Source: Brevibacillus gelatini
GTDB lineage: Bacteria; Bacillota; Bacilli; Brevibacillales; Brevibacillaceae
Direction of reading: 5' to 3'
DNA: 64,000 bases
Assembly: GCF_003710935.1 (NCBI RefSeq)
Contig: NZ_RHHS01000039.1
Span: forward strand, 100,878 to 164,877
Numbering within the stretch: position 1 is the stretch's first letter; the number at the start of each line of letters is the position of its first letter. Position numbers and translations under genes: made by a program. The notes under the pieces were generated by a model, which saw only the letters and a program-made list of their open reading frames with translations, did no database searches and was not told the DNA's origin. Positions 26,982-35,631 of this stretch are shown in pieces.

Positions 26982-27788
26982 TCAAATCAGATACATCCCG
27001 CCGCATATGTCGTACGAAAACGGCTGCGCCTTTGCCGTCCCCATTTTCGCAAAAAAGGGACGTTCCCCGCGAGACGTGAGCGCCTGCTGCGCTACTCCAT
27101 CCTGCGTCGGTTCACACAGGACGATGCTTCCGCCCGGCAGCGCAAACGTCACGCAGCGCGCGCCCAGCCGCTCATCGGTGAACGCTTCTGCGGCCTGCCA
27201 CCCGAACCACCGCGTCCAGTCCGCCGTCGCCGCGCCCAGGTCCGCGACAGCGTAGCCGACTGCCAGAAGCTCGGTGGCGCCGTTTGCATGGGGAGCAATG
27301 ATCCCTTGCTGTGTCAAATCTGCCTTCCGCTCATCGTCTGACTCCTGCCACTCTATCAAAAACGGCATGTTTCGGGCAGTCTGCGGATCTTCGGCAAACA
27401 GCATGCGCCAGCGCAATGTTTTTCCGTCGTCTCTTGTGCGGCTCCCGTCTACCGGCCCGATGAGCGTAAGTCCAAGCGCCCGAAATCGCTCTGCCCACCG
27501 ATCCATTTCGCTGGTGCGCAAGGCGATTTGCCCAAGCCCTTCGCCAAGACCGTGCTCGGCGACCAGCTGCACAATGAGCGGATTGTCGGATTGCCCGGCA
27601 ACAGCGGCATCCTCGACAGCCAAAAACTCCACATAGGACAAACCGAAATAGCTGAGACTGTTCCATGTCCCCCAACGGGTGTGCCTGCCGCCAGGTACAG
27701 CGTGAAATCCCGCCTCGCGAAACAGCTGCGCTGCTTCTTCGGGCTGCCGATGGACAAAATGAACCAGATGGTCAAAGAACAATTGCAT
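26982..27788 (-). CDS. VOC family (glyoxalase-like) protein
   Basis: 268 aa protein made of two vicinal-oxygen-chelate halves. The opening FFDHLVHFVHRQPEEAAQLFREAGF places the first metal-type His, with LSYVEFLAV as the matching strand; the second half has LLAVGYAVADLGAATADWTRWFG and GGSIVLCEP. It resembles the glyoxalase-like DUF4399/PF13468 group, often of unknown substrate. AGAGGCG lies before the ATG. Confidence 0.8.
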   Translation of the reverse strand: MQLFFDHLVHFVHRQPEEAAQLFREAGFHAVPGGRHTRWGTWNSLSYFGLSYVEFLAVEDAAVAGQSDNPLIVQLVAEHGLGEGLGQIALRTSEMDRWAERFRALGLTLIGPVDGSRTRDDGKTLRWRMLFAEDPQTARNMPFLIEWQESDDERKADLTQQGIIAPHANGATELLAVGYAVADLGAATADWTRWFGWQAAEAFTDERLGARCVTFALPGGSIVLCEPTQDGVAQQALTSRGERPFFAKMGTAKAQPFSYDICGGMYLI

Positions 27789-27864
27789 CTTTTTTCGCCT
27801 CTTTTCGTATTAGCTTTATCATAGCAAAATTCACCATCTTTTCATCAACGAAGAAAGGAGAACC

Positions 27865-29019
27865 ATGATCGAGACGAATTACAGCCGGACGCGATCCCGG
27901 CAAATGCAGAGACGATCCATGCGGCGCAGGGCATGGAAAAACACGCTTCTTTTCAGTTTGCTCGCCTGCATCGGGGCAGGAGCTTATTTCAGCTTCACGT
28001 CACTCGACAAGCACAAGGCCCCTGAAACCAATCCCGCCCCGACTCACGCTGCTGCACAGGAGCCAACTGTCCGGCTCAGCTTTGTCGGCGACGTAATGAT
28101 GGCCGGAAATGTGGAAAAGGTTTTGCTGGAAAAAGGCTACCACTATCCGTTCACACATGTGCGCGAGCTTTTTTTACAGGATGACTACACGATTGCCAAC
28201 CTGGAGTCGCCGCTTACGACCAGAGGGACGCCCGCAGACAACAAAGCGTACGTCTACAAGTCCTCCCCTTTGGCTGCGCCTGCCATGCAGGCAGCCGGCA
28301 TCGACGCGGTCAATCTGGCGAACAACCACGCGATGGACCAGGGGGTGGACGGCTTGCTCGATACATTCGCCGCTCTGGAGGAAAACCGGATCGCTTACGT
28401 CGGAGGTGGTGTCGATTCCGCACGCGCCTACGCTCCTGTGTTCGTGGAAAAAAACGGGATCAGGCTCGCTCTCTTCGGCTTCAGCCGGGTGATGCCGGAA
28501 GTTAGCTGGTTCGCGCAAAAAAACGCGCCAGGACTGGCAGGGACGTATGATCCCGCCATGGCCGTCCAAGCCATTCAACAGGCGAAAGCGCAAGCGGACA
28601 TCGTCATCGTGATCGCCCATTGGGGAAAAGAGCGGGAAGACTTTCCCGTCGAGCATCAAAAAGAGCTGGCAAAAGCATACATCGACGCAGGCGCAGATCT
28701 GGTCGTCGGCGGCCATCCGCATGTCCTGCAAGGCTTTGAACAGTATCGCGGCAAATGGATCGCCTACAGCCTGGGCAATTTCATTTTCACGCGATCAACC
28801 GAGCCGAAAACATGGGAAACGATGGTGCTTCAAGCAAGCTGTACGAAAAACGCCGCCTGCAGCCTGACCATGCTTCCTTTTCACGCCGAACTGGGACAAG
28901 CGGTGCCCATGAATGCCACGGACGGGGCCGCGCTGCTCCGCCGAATCGAGTCGCTCTCGGAAAACGTGCAGATTGACGCGGACGGCCGCGTACGGGCAAA
29001 GGATGGACAAGACACGTAG
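27865..29019 (+). CDS. CapA family (poly-gamma-glutamate synthesis type) protein
   Basis: 384 aa. An Arg-rich N-terminus and one transmembrane segment (NTLLFSLLACIGAGAYFSFTS) anchor an extracytoplasmic metallophosphatase-fold domain: LSFVGDVMMAGNVEKVL, TIANLESPLTTRGT, NLANNHAMDQGVDGL, VIAHWGKEREDFP and VGGHPHVLQGFEQYRGKWIAYSLGNF. CapA participates in poly-gamma-glutamate export, but lone homologues without capBC are common and their role is unclear; none of the partners is here. GAAAGGAG precedes the ATG. Confidence 0.9.
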   Translation: MIETNYSRTRSRQMQRRSMRRRAWKNTLLFSLLACIGAGAYFSFTSLDKHKAPETNPAPTHAAAQEPTVRLSFVGDVMMAGNVEKVLLEKGYHYPFTHVRELFLQDDYTIANLESPLTTRGTPADNKAYVYKSSPLAAPAMQAAGIDAVNLANNHAMDQGVDGLLDTFAALEENRIAYVGGGVDSARAYAPVFVEKNGIRLALFGFSRVMPEVSWFAQKNAPGLAGTYDPAMAVQAIQQAKAQADIVIVIAHWGKEREDFPVEHQKELAKAYIDAGADLVVGGHPHVLQGFEQYRGKWIAYSLGNFIFTRSTEPKTWETMVLQASCTKNAACSLTMLPFHAELGQAVPMNATDGAALLRRIESLSENVQIDADGRVRAKDGQDT

Positions 29020-29030
29020 TTTTATGTGTT

Positions 29031-30293
29031 TCAAGCCGTTTCCAGCAGCGGGAAGCAGCGCACATCCAGGCCGAAATCGCTTTTCAGCACAGCCTCGTGC
29101 TCTTCGCGAATCCCCGTTGCGATCAGCCCCGCACGCAATACTCCGCCCAGGTCGAATTGCACTTTCAGCTTCGTCACAGTCACGCCCGCTTCGCGCAGGA
29201 AATGCAGCACGCGATCAGGAGTGGCCGCGGGACACGACCCTTCGAGATAACACAGCACGCGCTCGTCCTCAGCTTGAGCCGGCTGTGCTTCCGCCGTCTT
29301 TTCCTCCCAGGCCGGATGCGGGGTAAACGGCTGTGTCAGCAAATAAGCCAAATCTTCCACGACGGCGCTTGCGGTCGGCAGCTCGCCTGCGCCTCTGCCC
29401 GTAAACAGCAGATCGCCGACGATGTTCCCCGAAAGCTGAACAGCGTTGAAGGAATCCTGGATTTGCGCCAGCGGATGAGCGAGCGGCAACATCGTCGGCT
29501 GAACCGAGAGCCGGATTCCCTGCTCCGTTTTCTGCGCCTGGGCAATCAGCTTGATTCGGTAGCCAAGCTCGCTGGCGATACGGATGTGGCCGGGAGACAA
29601 ATCCGCGATCCCTTTGCGCACGACATTGGCAAGCGGCAGCGATTCACCGTACACAAGCTGCGCGAGAATGTACAGTTTGTACATCGCGTCGAACCCTTCC
29701 ACGTCAGAGCGCGGATCAGCTTCCGCATACCCCAGCTCCTGCGCCTGCTTCAACACTTCCTGATAGGGGAGTTGTTCAGCTTCCATCTTCGTCAGGATGA
29801 AGTTCGTCGTCCCGTTGAGAATGCCGCGCACTCCGTGAATATCGTTCGTGCGCAGAAACTGTCGAAGCACGCTCAAAATCGGGATACCGCCCGCAACGCT
29901 CGCCTCGTAGGCGAGATGGACCTGATGCCGGTTTGCCAGCTCGACCAGCTCTGGGCCGCGTTTGGCAAGCAGCTCCTTGTTCGCCGTTACCACGTGGCAC
30001 CCTTTTTCGATCAAGGCACGCACGTAGTCGTACGTCGGCTCGACGCCCCCCATGACCTCGACGACAATGTCTACGTCACTTTTCAGCACATCCTCAAAAT
30101 TGGTGGTCAACAGTGCGGGATCTACCTGAACGGCCCGTTCTTTTTCCGAATCGCGGACCAACGCTTTGACAATCTCGATGCGTTTGCCCAATCGTGCGAA
30201 CAGCTTTTCCTGCTGCAACCGAATCGTCTTGATAACGCCACCTCCTACTGTTCCCAATCCCAACAACCCTACCTTGACTACACCTGCACTCAT
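29031..30293 (-). CDS. hom: Homoserine dehydrogenase
   Basis: Reduces aspartate semialdehyde to homoserine, the branch towards methionine and threonine. The 420 aa protein has GLLGLGTVGGGV (nucleotide binding), NKELLAKRGPEL, YEASVAGGIPI, and a catalytic EADPRSDVEGFDAMYKL block, then a C-terminal ACT domain (about 350-420) that normally binds threonine. The ATG at 30293 follows GAGGTGACAGG. The leader contains two SAM-I riboswitches, so it is expected to be switched off by S-adenosylmethionine. No thrB or thrC follows; it converges with the CapA gene. Confidence 0.95.
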   Translation of the reverse strand: MSAGVVKVGLLGLGTVGGGVIKTIRLQQEKLFARLGKRIEIVKALVRDSEKERAVQVDPALLTTNFEDVLKSDVDIVVEVMGGVEPTYDYVRALIEKGCHVVTANKELLAKRGPELVELANRHQVHLAYEASVAGGIPILSVLRQFLRTNDIHGVRGILNGTTNFILTKMEAEQLPYQEVLKQAQELGYAEADPRSDVEGFDAMYKLYILAQLVYGESLPLANVVRKGIADLSPGHIRIASELGYRIKLIAQAQKTEQGIRLSVQPTMLPLAHPLAQIQDSFNAVQLSGNIVGDLLFTGRGAGELPTASAVVEDLAYLLTQPFTPHPAWEEKTAEAQPAQAEDERVLCYLEGSCPAATPDRVLHFLREAGVTVTKLKVQFDLGGVLRAGLIATGIREEHEAVLKSDFGLDVRCFPLLETA

Positions 30294-30324
30294 TCCTGTC
30301 ACCTCATCGCATATTTTTACAGAA

Positions 30325-30484
30325 AAGAAAAAACCTTCTTGCTAAGAAGAAGGTTTGGCATCAAAAAAGCCTTCTCCTTATCTCCCAGGACGCTTCCGTC
30401 CTGCAGGAATTGGCACCTTGTCACACGCTGTGTAACGGTTGCCGGGCTTCATCGGGCCAGTCCCTCCACCTCTCTGGATAAAGA
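30325..30484 (-). promoter_or_regulatory. SAM-I riboswitch (promoter-distal copy in RNA order 2) before hom
   Basis: On the minus strand the S-box core runs from about 30484 to 30376: CTTTATCCAGAGAGGTGGAG, then GGCCCGATGAAGCCCGGCAACC, a variable stem, AAGGTGCCAATTCCTGC, and the closing GGGAGATAAGG. A terminator follows, AAACCTTCTT with AAGAAGGTTT (30331-30356) and a T-rich tract. Anti-terminator pairing of the P1 3' strand with the terminator is expected. It lies about 30 bases before the hom start. Confidence 0.95.
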
Positions 30485-30540
30485 TCATGATGAATTTTTG
30501 CTTTTTCTCGCCGGGATACAACCCGGCAACGGGAAACATT

Positions 30541-30703
30541 AAAAAACCTTCTTCGCTAAGAAGAAGGTTCGCCATGACTGCTATGATGTACCCGCTTCTT
30601 ATCTTTCGAGGCGAAAACGCCCCGCAGGAATTGGCACCTTGTCGCTATTTGCAACGGTTGCCGGGCTTCATCGGGCCAGACCCTCCACCTCTCTGGATAA
30701 GAA
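30541..30703 (-). promoter_or_regulatory. SAM-I riboswitch (first, 5'-most copy) before hom
   Basis: A second full S-box core on the minus strand from about 30703 to 30596, with the same CTTATCCAGAGAGGTGGAGG, GGCCCGATGAAGCCCGGCAACC and AAGGTGCCAATTCCTGC blocks, a different P4 loop, and closing AAAGATAAGAAG. Its own terminator, AACCTTCTT with AAGAAGGTT at 30545-30569, is followed by TTTTTT. The spacer to the second copy holds a GCCGGG/CCCGGC hairpin. Confidence 0.95.
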
Positions 30704-30723
30704 CCTCGTATGCTGTTGAGCCT

Positions 30724-30752
30724 ATTCTAAGAAATTCCATAGCATTCGTCAA
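30724..30752 (-). promoter_or_regulatory. Promoter for the hom leader
   Basis: On the minus strand TTGACG (30747-30752) and TAGAAT (30724-30729), 17 bases apart, lie about 20 bases before the first riboswitch. Confidence 0.8.
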
Positions 30753-30797
30753 CAAGTTTCTTTCTCGTTTTTACTCGCTTCGGATGACCAGGGGAAA

Positions 30798-31319
30798 CTA
30801 ATTAGCCAGTCCATACCTTTCCCGTAAGATGCGGCAGTGGTGGGCCTCATGCCCGGCGATGACATACACCAATGCGCGCGCGGACAGCTTGTTGCCGTTC
30901 GCGTTTCCCATTCGCGTCCACGCTTCCTCCGCCACTCCCCGCAGCTGGGCGAGTGTCGCCTGCCGAACCGCCTGGTATTCTTCGAGGATGCTTGCCAGGT
31001 CGCGTTCCTGGAAAAATGCTTGCGAGACATACGCATTTTCGTCAAATCCGGCGAGCGGCGTCTCGTCTCCCCTGGCAATGCGCAGTAGCCGATAGCTCAT
31101 GATCCGCTCTGCATCAATCAGATGCCCCAGCACTTCCTTTACCGTCCACTTTCCTGCCGCGTAGCGATACGCCAGTTGCTCCTCCGTAAGCCGGGAAAAC
31201 ATCTCGACGGTTTGCACTCTTTGCTCCGCCAGGATCGCAGCCACCTCACCTTCCGGCACCAACTGGACATAATAGTCAAAATAATCCCCGTATTCCTCGC
31301 GATTCGGTCTACCTGGCAT
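30798..31319 (-). CDS. DinB/YfiT family protein
   Basis: 173 aa four-helix-bundle protein of the DinB superfamily, whose members are metal-dependent thiol transferases (bacillithiol S-transferases) or stress proteins. Metal-type His residues are at HLIDAE and in the C-terminal GHEAHHCRIL; KWTVKEVLGHLIDAERIMSYRL is the family core. AAGGAGG precedes the ATG. Monocistronic, without an informative neighbour. Confidence 0.85.
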   Translation of the reverse strand: MPGRPNREEYGDYFDYYVQLVPEGEVAAILAEQRVQTVEMFSRLTEEQLAYRYAAGKWTVKEVLGHLIDAERIMSYRLLRIARGDETPLAGFDENAYVSQAFFQERDLASILEEYQAVRQATLAQLRGVAEEAWTRMGNANGNKLSARALVYVIAGHEAHHCRILRERYGLAN

Positions 31320-31371
31320 GCTCTGATCCTCCTTTGTTTTTGGAAAATGACGCGGTTATTCCTGGCAGCTT

Positions 31372-31992
31372 TTAACCTTGCCAGCCCTCAAACAGCAGCA
31401 CTCTCGCCGGTGCAGCGTCTGTGCCCACCAGCTTCAACGGGGCCGCGACCATGAAGTATTGGCCCGCAGGCACTTCGCGCAGCCGCAAGCCCTCGATCAC
31501 AATAACCCCTGCGCCAAACAACGTTTTATGGGTGGGATGCCCTTCCTGGCTGCGCTCGATGCCCAGTGCATCTGTGCCGACGCCGCGCACGCCTTTTTCC
31601 ACCAAATACTCCGCACCATCCTGCGCCAAATAGACGAACTCGAACGAAAAAGCATCCTCCCACGAGTTTTTCGTTTGGAACAGGACAAAATCGCCCGGCG
31701 CAATGTCGCAGCCCTCCAGCTCTGCCCGTCCGATCTTGTCTTCTACGTGCGTCAGGTCCAGTACGCGGCAGTTTCCCACCAGCTTTTCCAGTGAAATGCT
31801 TTCAAACGTCTCCCCGTCTTGCACCATGTGCAGCGGTGCGTCTACATGTGTACCGGAATGGACATCCATGTCGATTCTCGACTCGGTTACATAGCCGTTT
31901 GTTGCCGACAAAATCTTTGGCTGCTTTTCCGGCTTGTTTTTGTACACCGTCATCCCTTCGAATATGGGGGCAGACACATCATACATTTTCAT
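31372..31992 (-). CDS. Cyclase family protein (arylformamidase-like)
   Basis: 206 aa metal-dependent hydrolase of the cyclase/kynurenine formamidase family. The metal-binding signature HSGTHVDAPLH is at about residues 45-55, with TKNSWEDAFS and the conserved GVGTDALGIE segment. It overlaps the Gfo/Idh gene by 14 bases, so the two are probably co-transcribed. A second family member (34872-35489) lies 3 kb away. Its substrate is not known; it lacks other kynurenine-pathway neighbours. Confidence 0.88.
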   Translation of the reverse strand: MKMYDVSAPIFEGMTVYKNKPEKQPKILSATNGYVTESRIDMDVHSGTHVDAPLHMVQDGETFESISLEKLVGNCRVLDLTHVEDKIGRAELEGCDIAPGDFVLFQTKNSWEDAFSFEFVYLAQDGAEYLVEKGVRGVGTDALGIERSQEGHPTHKTLFGAGVIVIEGLRLREVPAGQYFMVAAPLKLVGTDAAPARVLLFEGWQG

Positions 31993-33031
31993 CGCGCTTC
32001 GCCTCTCTTTTTGCTCTTCTTACTTCTGTCTCAAGCTGCCTGCTTCCGCGTCGCAAGTCGGCCGGAAATACGACGCCCATTTGTCTTCTCGCTTCATCCA
32101 TGACTTCCATCGTCAACAGCGAGGCGGCATGTGAATTCGTCGCTGACTCTCTGGCGCCTGCGGCAGCGAGCCGGATAAACTCCCTGATTTCGTAGTGCAT
32201 CATTTTGGGTGTCTGCGGCCTGGTCACATCCTCGATCCGACCGTCCCGGTAGCGAATCTCGATGCGCGTCAGGTGATTGATTTTATCGATCACCATCGTG
32301 GCGTCCTCTCCCTGGATTTCCGCCGGCTGATAGGAGGTCGTAATCTTGGAAAAGCTGAGAATGGCATCCATCTCTTTGTACTTCAATAAAATGCTGCCTT
32401 CACCATCTACCCCTGACGCCAGTACAATTCCTTCTGCCTTGACCTGCTCCGGTCTGCCAAACAGGACGATCGCAGGATAGAGGCAGTAAATCCCGATGTC
32501 CATCAACGCCCCGTTGGAGTAGGCAGGGTCAAAGGCCCGCAGTACCTCTCCCGCCCGGTACGCATCATAGCGGGAGGAATACTGGCAATTACTGGCGATA
32601 AAACGGCGGATTTTGCCCAGCTTGGGCAGATGGTCCTGAATCGCAAAAAAGTTCGGAACCAGCGTCGATTTGACCGCTTCCATAAGCAGAACATCATGCT
32701 TTTTCGCCGCCGCAATCATTGCCTTTACTTCGTCCGCATTCGAGGCGAGCGGCTTTTCACACAACACGTGTAGCCCCAAGCTCATGCACAGGATGGCCTG
32801 CTCGGCATGAAAGCAATTGGGGCTGGCAATGTAGACGGCGTCGATATTTCCGCTCGCTGCCATCTCTTTTGGATCTGTGTAGCAAAAAGGAGCCGCGAAC
32901 TTTTCAGCAAATTCTTTGGCGCGTTCGATCGTTCGCGAGCAAACCGCTTGCAGGGAAAAGCCCTCTACCGCAAGACCTGCCTGGATGAACTCTTCTGTAA
33001 TCCAGTTGGTACCGATTACGCCAAAACGCAT
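31979..33031 (-). CDS. Gfo/Idh/MocA family oxidoreductase
   Basis: 350 aa NAD(P)-dependent dehydrogenase. The N-terminal Rossmann part starts FGVIGTNWITEEFI, then the conserved CEKPLASNADEV (catalytic Lys of the E-K-P motif) near residue 95; a C-terminal alpha/beta domain follows, with DIGIYCLYPAIVLFGRP. It could oxidise an inositol, sugar or amino-sugar derivative. It overlaps the cyclase gene and follows zwf by 51 bases on the same strand. Confidence 0.88.
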   Translation of the reverse strand: MRFGVIGTNWITEEFIQAGLAVEGFSLQAVCSRTIERAKEFAEKFAAPFCYTDPKEMAASGNIDAVYIASPNCFHAEQAILCMSLGLHVLCEKPLASNADEVKAMIAAAKKHDVLLMEAVKSTLVPNFFAIQDHLPKLGKIRRFIASNCQYSSRYDAYRAGEVLRAFDPAYSNGALMDIGIYCLYPAIVLFGRPEQVKAEGIVLASGVDGEGSILLKYKEMDAILSFSKITTSYQPAEIQGEDATMVIDKINHLTRIEIRYRDGRIEDVTRPQTPKMMHYEIREFIRLAAAGARESATNSHAASLLTMEVMDEARRQMGVVFPADLRRGSRQLETEVRRAKREAKRDENV

Positions 33032-33082
33032 GAATCGCTTTCCCCCTTAGTCGTTGCTTCGTCAGACAGAGTCTGGCGCCTC

Positions 33083-34582
33083 TTACCCATGCACGGGCGC
33101 CAGCTCCCGCTCTTCTATATTATCCAGCCACCAGGAAAATCCTTCTTCGCGAAGCAATTCGCACGCGGCCTCGGGTCCGTGTGAACCAGCCTCATAGGTC
33201 ACAAGCGGAACGAGATTGCGTTCGAAGGCGGCAAGGATCGGCTCCACCCATTTCCACGACAGGCGCACTTCATTCCAGTGGGCAAAGTAGGTAGAATCTC
33301 CGCGCAGCGCATCAAACAGCAGCCGCTCGTACGCCTCGGGAACATCCTTGTGGCCTGAGTTGAAATTGACCGTTACAGGCTCAATTTTTCCGCTATTGGC
33401 CGGATTCTTGCTATTCAACTGCAAGGCGATTCCTTCATTGGGGTGCACGTTGATGATGAGCAGGTTGGGCGCTGTATTTTCCTGCTGCTCCCGATAAAGC
33501 TGCTCCAAGGGATTTTTGAACTCAATGACGATGCGGGTTGCCTTTTCTTTCAGCCGCTTTCCGGTGCGAATGTAAAAAGGCACTCCGCTCCAGAACGGAT
33601 CGTCAATCCAGACACGCGCCGCAATATACGTTTCCGTCATGGATGCAGGCGATACGCCAGGCTCGTCCCGGTAGCCGACAACAGGCGTCTGCCCGATTTG
33701 CCCTGGGCCATACTGGGCGCGCACGACGTTTTTCGCCACCTCTTCGATTGCCATTGGCCGCACTGCCTCCATCACCTTGCGCTTTTGTGCCCGAATATCG
33801 GTTGCCGTAATCCGCTTGGGAATGTGCATGGCGACCATCATCAGCATTTGCAGCATGTGGTTTTGCACCATATCGCGGAGCGCGCCGGCCTGCTCGTAAA
33901 AGCCTGCTCTCTCCTCCACCCCGACCGTCTCGCTGGCCGTAATCTGCACGTTCGCAATGTGCTGATTGTTCCAAAGCGCGGCCAGAACCGGGTTGGCAAA
34001 CTCCAGCGCCTCCAGATTTTGCACCATGGCCTTGCCCAAATAATGATCGATCCGGTAAATCTCTTCTTCGGCAAAAGCCTGCGTCAGCTTTTGGTTCAAG
34101 TCTTCCGCCGATTGCAGGTCACGCCCGAACGGCTTTTCGATAATCAGGCGCTTCCAGCCTTGCAAAGAGCCGAGTCCGCTCTTCTGGATGTTGGCTGCGA
34201 TCACCTCAAAATATTCGGGGGCCACCGACAGATAGAACATGCGGTTTTGCGGGAGATGCAGCTCTCTTTCCCGTTGCTCGATCCGTTCCAGCAGCGGCTC
34301 GTATGCAGCAGCATCCGTCACATCGACTGCCACATACGAAAACGCCGACAAAAACAGCTCAAGCAGCGCCCGGTCGATGTCGTGGCGACGGGAAAAATCC
34401 CGGATGGACTGCTCCACACTCCGGATAAACTCTGTATCAGACCAAGCCCTTCTGCCTACGCCGACAATGGAAAAGGCAGCGGGCAGCTTTTTATCGACAA
34501 ACAGATTGAACAAAGCCGGAAAAATTTTGCGTTTCGCCAAATCTCCTGTAGCACCAAAAAGGACAAAGCTCATCGGTTCCAT
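33083..34582 (-). CDS. zwf: Glucose-6-phosphate 1-dehydrogenase
   Basis: First enzyme of the oxidative pentose phosphate pathway, making NADPH. The 499 aa protein has VLFGATGDLAKRKIFPAL for nucleotide binding, EKPFGRDLQSAEDLN, the substrate site RIDHYLGK, and the C-terminal domain with PFYIRTGKRLKEKATRIVIEFK. The residue after HYLGK is Ala where most family members have Glu, Gln or Lys. GGAAGG precedes the ATG. gnd and pgl are not adjacent. Confidence 0.94.
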   Translation of the reverse strand: MEPMSFVLFGATGDLAKRKIFPALFNLFVDKKLPAAFSIVGVGRRAWSDTEFIRSVEQSIRDFSRRHDIDRALLELFLSAFSYVAVDVTDAAAYEPLLERIEQRERELHLPQNRMFYLSVAPEYFEVIAANIQKSGLGSLQGWKRLIIEKPFGRDLQSAEDLNQKLTQAFAEEEIYRIDHYLGKAMVQNLEALEFANPVLAALWNNQHIANVQITASETVGVEERAGFYEQAGALRDMVQNHMLQMLMMVAMHIPKRITATDIRAQKRKVMEAVRPMAIEEVAKNVVRAQYGPGQIGQTPVVGYRDEPGVSPASMTETYIAARVWIDDPFWSGVPFYIRTGKRLKEKATRIVIEFKNPLEQLYREQQENTAPNLLIINVHPNEGIALQLNSKNPANSGKIEPVTVNFNSGHKDVPEAYERLLFDALRGDSTYFAHWNEVRLSWKWVEPILAAFERNLVPLVTYEAGSHGPEAACELLREEGFSWWLDNIEERELAPVHG

Positions 34583-34643
34583 ATGCTGTTTCCTTCCTTC
34601 CGTACGCTAACCATGCTGACTGGATTATTGTTGCACACCGTTA

Positions 34644-34671
34644 TTATTAGAGAAAACGGCTGCCTTATCAA
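34644..34671 (-). promoter_or_regulatory. Possible promoter for zwf
   Basis: On the minus strand TTGATA (34666-34671) and TAATAA (34644-34649) are 16 bases apart, about 60 bases before the zwf start. Confidence 0.45.
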
Positions 34672-34806
34672 GCTAAACACCTGCGAAGAATTGCTTCCAG
34701 ATCTCGCGCTGCCGCGCATGAGACGTGTGCATGAACTGGGATGTCATCGAGAAGACCTCCCCTCTTTTGCAAATCACGCAGGAAGTAAGTTGAGATAAAG
34801 CCACTG

Positions 34807-34845
34807 AAAAACCGTGCATGCCGCTTCCCGGTATGGACGGTTTTT
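34807..34845 (-). terminator. Terminator after the kynB-like gene
   Basis: AAAAACCGTCCATACC pairs with GGCATGCACGGTTTTT with two imperfect positions across a short loop; T-tract on the minus strand after the stop at 34872. Confidence 0.8.
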
Positions 34846-34871
34846 CGCCTGTGATCGCGTTCGCTATAGCG

Positions 34872-35489
34872 TCAGCGGCGCAGAACGGCGCGGACAGGAC
34901 TGCCATCGGCATCCGCCAGGGCGAGCGGCAGCGCAATCAGCTCGTAATCGCCAGGCTCGATCTCGTCCAGCAAAAGCCCTTCCAGAATATGGATTCCATG
35001 TTGGTGCAAGCCATGATGCGCAGGCAGCTCCTTGCTGTCCAGCGGGTCGACAGAAGGCACATCCACGCCGAGCAGCCGAATGCCTTTCTCGGCAAGATAC
35101 GGCGGCAAATCAGGCCGGAGGTAGCATATCTCTTGGGGAAACTGATGAGGATCGGACCACGACAATGTTTTCAGCAGCAAGCGCGTCACGCCGGACAGAT
35201 CAACTCCTGCAAAATCGGCAGCGCCAACGCTCGTGCGTCCCGACACATCGACGACTCTCGCCGCCCCCACATACAGATCGAGCGGCAGTTCCAGCGTCTT
35301 TTTGCCCTCGTCATCAAAATGAAAAGGGGCATCTACATGTGTTCCTGTATGGATGCTCATCACGAGCTTTCCTACATTGACAGAGCCACTCTCCGACTTC
35401 GGCCAGTTTACGGTATAGCGATAAGCGGTATCACCTGGCCAGGTCGGCGTAGCTTCCGACAGCGGTCGGGAAATGTCGTACAGCTTCAT
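34872..35489 (-). CDS. Arylformamidase/cyclase family protein (KynB-like)
   Basis: 205 aa, family of the second tryptophan-degradation enzyme, which hydrolyses N-formylkynurenine. The opening MKLYDISRPLSEATPTWPGD and the metal motif HTGTHVDAPFHF fit bacterial KynB closely, as do VDVPSVDPLDSKELPAHHGL and IHILEGLLLDEI. The ATG at 35489 has GGAGG 7 bases upstream. kynA and kynU are not in the window, so the KynB role is likely but unproven. Confidence 0.87.
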   Translation of the reverse strand: MKLYDISRPLSEATPTWPGDTAYRYTVNWPKSESGSVNVGKLVMSIHTGTHVDAPFHFDDEGKKTLELPLDLYVGAARVVDVSGRTSVGAADFAGVDLSGVTRLLLKTLSWSDPHQFPQEICYLRPDLPPYLAEKGIRLLGVDVPSVDPLDSKELPAHHGLHQHGIHILEGLLLDEIEPGDYELIALPLALADADGSPVRAVLRR

Positions 35490-35533
35490 GTCGATTCCTC
35501 CCATTATTTGCTGAATACGCTCGATTATCCTCA

Positions 35534-35560
35534 GATTATAGAAAGACAGACGTTGCGTCA
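35534..35560 (-). promoter_or_regulatory. Promoter for the kynB-like gene
   Basis: TATAAT (35534-35539) and TTGACG (35555-35560) on the minus strand; the 15-base gap is short, though ATTGAC would give 16. Confidence 0.55.
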
Positions 35561-35578
35561 ATATTGTTTCTATTCCGC

Positions 35579-35631
35579 AAAAAAGGAGGCGCCGCCTGAC
35601 TCGCTTTTTCGCGAATGCGGTCCTCCTTTTT
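35579..35631 (-). terminator. Terminator after the TPR-AAA+ gene
   Basis: On the minus strand AAAAAGGAGG pairs with CCTCCTTTTT, and inner GCGAAAAAGCG strengthens the structure. It overlaps the stop codon region of the ATPase gene. Confidence 0.78.

Noticed and set aside
30439..30801. 120-codon plus-strand frame with repeated PPPLWI segments
   Set aside because: It is the complement of the two SAM-I aptamers; the repetition comes from the RNA cores.
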